Source: GCA-003244245 sp050699955 (lineage in GTDB: Bacteria; Actinomycetota; Actinomycetes; Mycobacteriales; Pseudonocardiaceae). Taken from it: 64,000 nucleotides of DNA. The stretch spans positions 62,001 to 126,000 of the forward strand of contig JBOHGD010000001.1 in assembly GCA_050699955.1 (NCBI GenBank), written 5' to 3'. A program made the translations under genes and the position numbers. Of the stretch, positions 61,946-64,000 are shown piece after piece. How positions within the stretch are numbered: position 1 is the first letter of the stretch; each line of letters opens with the position of its first letter. The notes under the pieces are model-generated. The model ran no database searches. It saw only the letters and a list, made by a program, of their open reading frames with translations, and was not told where the DNA came from.

Positions 61946-63433
61946 ATGCCTTACGTTAATCTGAGGCCGTCGCAGGTGTTGCTGGATCCTGAGAATCCAA
62001 GACTCCCAGATGGTACGTCCAGCGATAGAGAAGCTATCAATCGACTGCTGGATGATGGTGCTGAAGCGCTCATCAGTCTAGCGCGTGACCTCGCACGGAC
62101 CGGACAAACCAATCCCGCCGAACTTCCTATTGCCATCAAGTCCGGATCAAAATATCTAGTACTCGAGGGCAATCGACGTTTCGCTGCACTGAAACTCCTA
62201 AAAGATCCTACTCTTGCTGATAACGATGAGCATCGAAAAGCGTTTCGGCGGGCCGCTGCGCTCGGAAATCCGCCAACATCGGTCTACACGCTGGTAACGT
62301 CTAGTCGGGAAGAGGCCGACCACTGGATAGTCTTGCGCCATACCGGTGAGAATAATGGCACTGGGATAAAGCGCTGGAGCGCTGCTCAGGCAGCTACACA
62401 CCGACGACGGGCTAATAGGCCGATCGACTCTGGAACGCTACGCTCGATTACGATCGCCGACGAGCTAGAAGAAGCGTATGCGAGCGACAATGAAATCGTG
62501 GAGCTCGTGCGGAGAACCCGTCGAAAAAAATTGACAAACATCGGCCGATTCTTCTCGTTGGATGTCTTGAATGCCCTGCATTTCACATTGAGGGAAGACG
62601 ACGGCAACAGCCTGCGTCCCCAGACTCTTTTGGTTCGACACAGTGCTGACGAACTCCGTAATTTCTTTGTGTGGGCACTCTCCTATATCGCAGATAAACC
62701 CGTCGACGCTTACAAAAACTTCGATATTCGTCGTGATGCTCTACGGTCAGTCGCCCATCTTATACCTAGCTTGACTGACGCCGCAGACGAACCTTTCCGG
62801 CTTACAGACAGCCGTTCTGCGCGAACTGTGGAACACGGGGCTGAGTCATCGAGTAACGAAGAAGTGCAGGACGACCAGGATGTTGTTGACGATGATGGAG
62901 AGAGTGCGGCCTCCTCAGATGGTAATGGTACTGATGTCAAGCAGAAGCAGCATGATCCTAGCCCTGAAGACAACGAAGTCCGACGTGCCAAAAAAAAATC
63001 TGAACCAAAGCCGGAGCGATACCTGCTTCAGGGCTTAAGGCTCCCCAATCATCCCGAGCGAATCCAACGCCTACTCAGGGAATGTCGATCACTCGATTTG
63101 ACGGAATCGCCTGGGATTGCATGCGTCATGCTGCGCGTCATTGTTGAACTCTCGGTATCGTCCCCGCAAGCTCTGACCGTCTCCGGAGAATTAGAAGGGG
63201 TGTCGCTCAAGAATAAAATTGTTGCCATGCTAAGATACCTTGATCCCGATATCGAGAGTCCGATAAAGCGCGACAAGGAGTTGGCTCAAGCCTACTTGGA
63301 GGCTTCGGACGTGGGGGTACAGTACCTTCACGGTTTCGTTCACAATGTAGCGGTTTACCCGGATCAGCATCTGGCTCGTAGATTTAGTGGCGCTTTTCGC
63401 CCACTACTAGTGCGAGTGGATGGTGTACTATGA
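61946..63433 (+). CDS. ParB/Srx-type N-terminal domain protein, probable modification or defence component
   Basis: Protein of 495 residues. Residues about 1-75 resemble the ParB/sulfiredoxin fold: VNLRPSQVLLDPENPRLPDG, SLARDLARTGQTNPAELPI and YLVLEGNRRFAALKLL, where E-G-N-R-R matches the nucleotide-binding G-E-R-R box. A helical middle is followed by a long acidic, low-complexity linker (residues about 335-405) and a helical C-terminal domain ending near FVHNVAVYP. It lacks the HTH and dimer domains of chromosomal ParB. ATG at 61946 has GAGGAG six bases upstream. The DNA is visibly A+T-richer than the core, with TTA and ATA codons, indicating transfer. It overlaps the methyltransferase by four bases. 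Confidence 0.8.
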   Translation: MPYVNLRPSQVLLDPENPRLPDGTSSDREAINRLLDDGAEALISLARDLARTGQTNPAELPIAIKSGSKYLVLEGNRRFAALKLLKDPTLADNDEHRKAFRRAAALGNPPTSVYTLVTSSREEADHWIVLRHTGENNGTGIKRWSAAQAATHRRRANRPIDSGTLRSITIADELEEAYASDNEIVELVRRTRRKKLTNIGRFFSLDVLNALHFTLREDDGNSLRPQTLLVRHSADELRNFFVWALSYIADKPVDAYKNFDIRRDALRSVAHLIPSLTDAADEPFRLTDSRSARTVEHGAESSSNEEVQDDQDVVDDDGESAASSDGNGTDVKQKQHDPSPEDNEVRRAKKKSEPKPERYLLQGLRLPNHPERIQRLLRECRSLDLTESPGIACVMLRVIVELSVSSPQALTVSGELEGVSLKNKIVAMLRYLDPDIESPIKRDKELAQAYLEASDVGVQYLHGFVHNVAVYPDQHLARRFSGAFRPLLVRVDGVL

Positions 63434-64000
63434 AGACAGCTTTTATTTCTCCGCTTCGGTACCCTGGCGGGAAAGGGAAACTTGCACCCTTCTTTGCCCG
63501 GGTACTTTCAAGTCAGTCTATACATGTATGCACTTACGCCGAACCGTACGCGGGCGGTGCTGGCGCTGGGCTGTACCTACTCTCCGAGGGGTACGTAGAT
63601 CACCTACTTATCAATGATCTAAATCCTGGCATTGCAGCATTCTGGCGCACGATTCTTACTTCCACCGACGAGTTTATTGAGAGGGTGGCCAACGAGGTAG
63701 TTGATCTCGACTCCTGGTATCGGCATAGGAAAATCTACCTTAATCCCCAAGGTTCAAACGACCTTGATCTCGGGTTTGCGACGTTCTTTCTCAACCGGTG
63801 TAATAGGTCTGGAATCATTACGGCGCGACCAATCGGTGGACTTGAGCAAACCGGAAAATGGAAGATAGATGCCAGGTTTAATCGTGTCGAACTGATCGCA
63901 CGCATCCGGCGTATTCGTGAGATGTCGCCCCGTATTGCAGTTACCGAGAAGTCCGCTCTGGATTTCGTACACACGGTGTCGCGGCGTGCGAAACCTGTTC
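63430..64000 (+). CDS. D12-class DNA adenine N6-methyltransferase, 3' truncated by window
   Basis: The first 190 residues of a Dam-family methyltransferase. ISPLRYPGGKGKLAPFF contains the F/Y-x-G-G-K S-adenosylmethionine motif, TYAEPYAGGAGAGLYLL the second part of that site, and FATFFLNRCNRSGII the block that usually precedes the target region. The catalytic D-P-P-Y should lie just beyond the right edge, so activity cannot be judged. The ATG overlaps the ParB-domain gene stop as ATGA. Base composition matches its partner and not the core genome. Confidence 0.88.
   Translation, partial: MKTAFISPLRYPGGKGKLAPFFARVLSSQSIHVCTYAEPYAGGAGAGLYLLSEGYVDHLLINDLNPGIAAFWRTILTSTDEFIERVANEVVDLDSWYRHRKIYLNPQGSNDLDLGFATFFLNRCNRSGIITARPIGGLEQTGKWKIDARFNRVELIARIRRIREMSPRIAVTEKSALDFVHTVSRRAKPV

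Noticed and set aside
63420..63617. Small 65-codon plus-strand frame at the start of the methyltransferase gene
   Set aside because: It is out of frame with the methyltransferase, whose SAM-binding motifs are clear from the ATG at 63430 to the window edge.

Overview
The window is high-GC DNA in which most start codons are ATG or GTG and neighbouring genes often overlap by 4 bases. Gene order matches the conserved core of actinomycete chromosomes: thrS, HIT protein, pgsA, acyltransferase, pimA; then pdxS, pdxT, yebC, ruvCAB, yajC, secDF, apt, relA; then a radical SAM gene, aspS, rarA; then alaS, ruvX, mltG, prepilin peptidase, aroC. In Mycobacterium tuberculosis the same genes are spread over roughly Rv2614c to Rv2540c. 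The style of the small accessory genes suggests the order Pseudonocardiales, but this is an inference and no 16S or tRNA gene is present to test it.

Layout. 1-4.8 kb: end of an S9 peptidase, a DoxX-like protein, a CYTH-CHAD protein and an unknown membrane-anchored protein. 4.8-11.7 kb: threonyl-tRNA synthetase followed by the phosphatidylinositol/PIM operon, with an extra flippase-like membrane protein inserted. 11.7-18.1 kb: an EF-G paralogue, then the PLP synthase genes pdxS and pdxT separated by a PHP-domain gene and a decayed regulator. 18.2-24.8 kb: yebC, ruvCAB behind a LexA-like box, and yajC-secD-secF. 25-31.3 kb: a kinase-like protein lacking key residues, apt, relA, a membrane cyclophilin and a metallo-hydrolase. 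31.3-40 kb: a YibE/F membrane protein divergent from an intein-containing radical SAM gene under a perfect palindromic LexA box, then aspS, a phosphotransferase-like gene, an SGNH hydrolase and rarA.

40.4-47.4 kb is a five-gene siderophore operon (decarboxylase, two NIS synthetases, N-acyltransferase, N-monooxygenase) whose first gene carries a DtxR/IdeR-type iron box. Together the enzymes should convert a diamine to an N-hydroxy-N-acyl-diamine and couple it to a carboxylate, probably citrate. 47.5-55.3 kb returns to core genes (alaS to aroC), but aroE is not in its usual slot, nor are aroK and aroB seen after aroC.

53.5-64 kb is the accessory end. Gene relics (a PhzF fragment, an HNH-endonuclease tail, an unknown fragment) flank aroC. 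A compact minus-strand operon of nine genes follows: an HTH protein, an HTH protein with a Nudix-like motif, an NAD-dependent epimerase and six small unknown proteins, two of them with paired cysteines. At the right edge, visibly more A+T-rich DNA holds a ParB-domain protein translationally coupled to a D12-class adenine methyltransferase cut by the window end. This looks like a horizontally acquired modification or defence cassette. These last two loci are the best candidates for undescribed systems.
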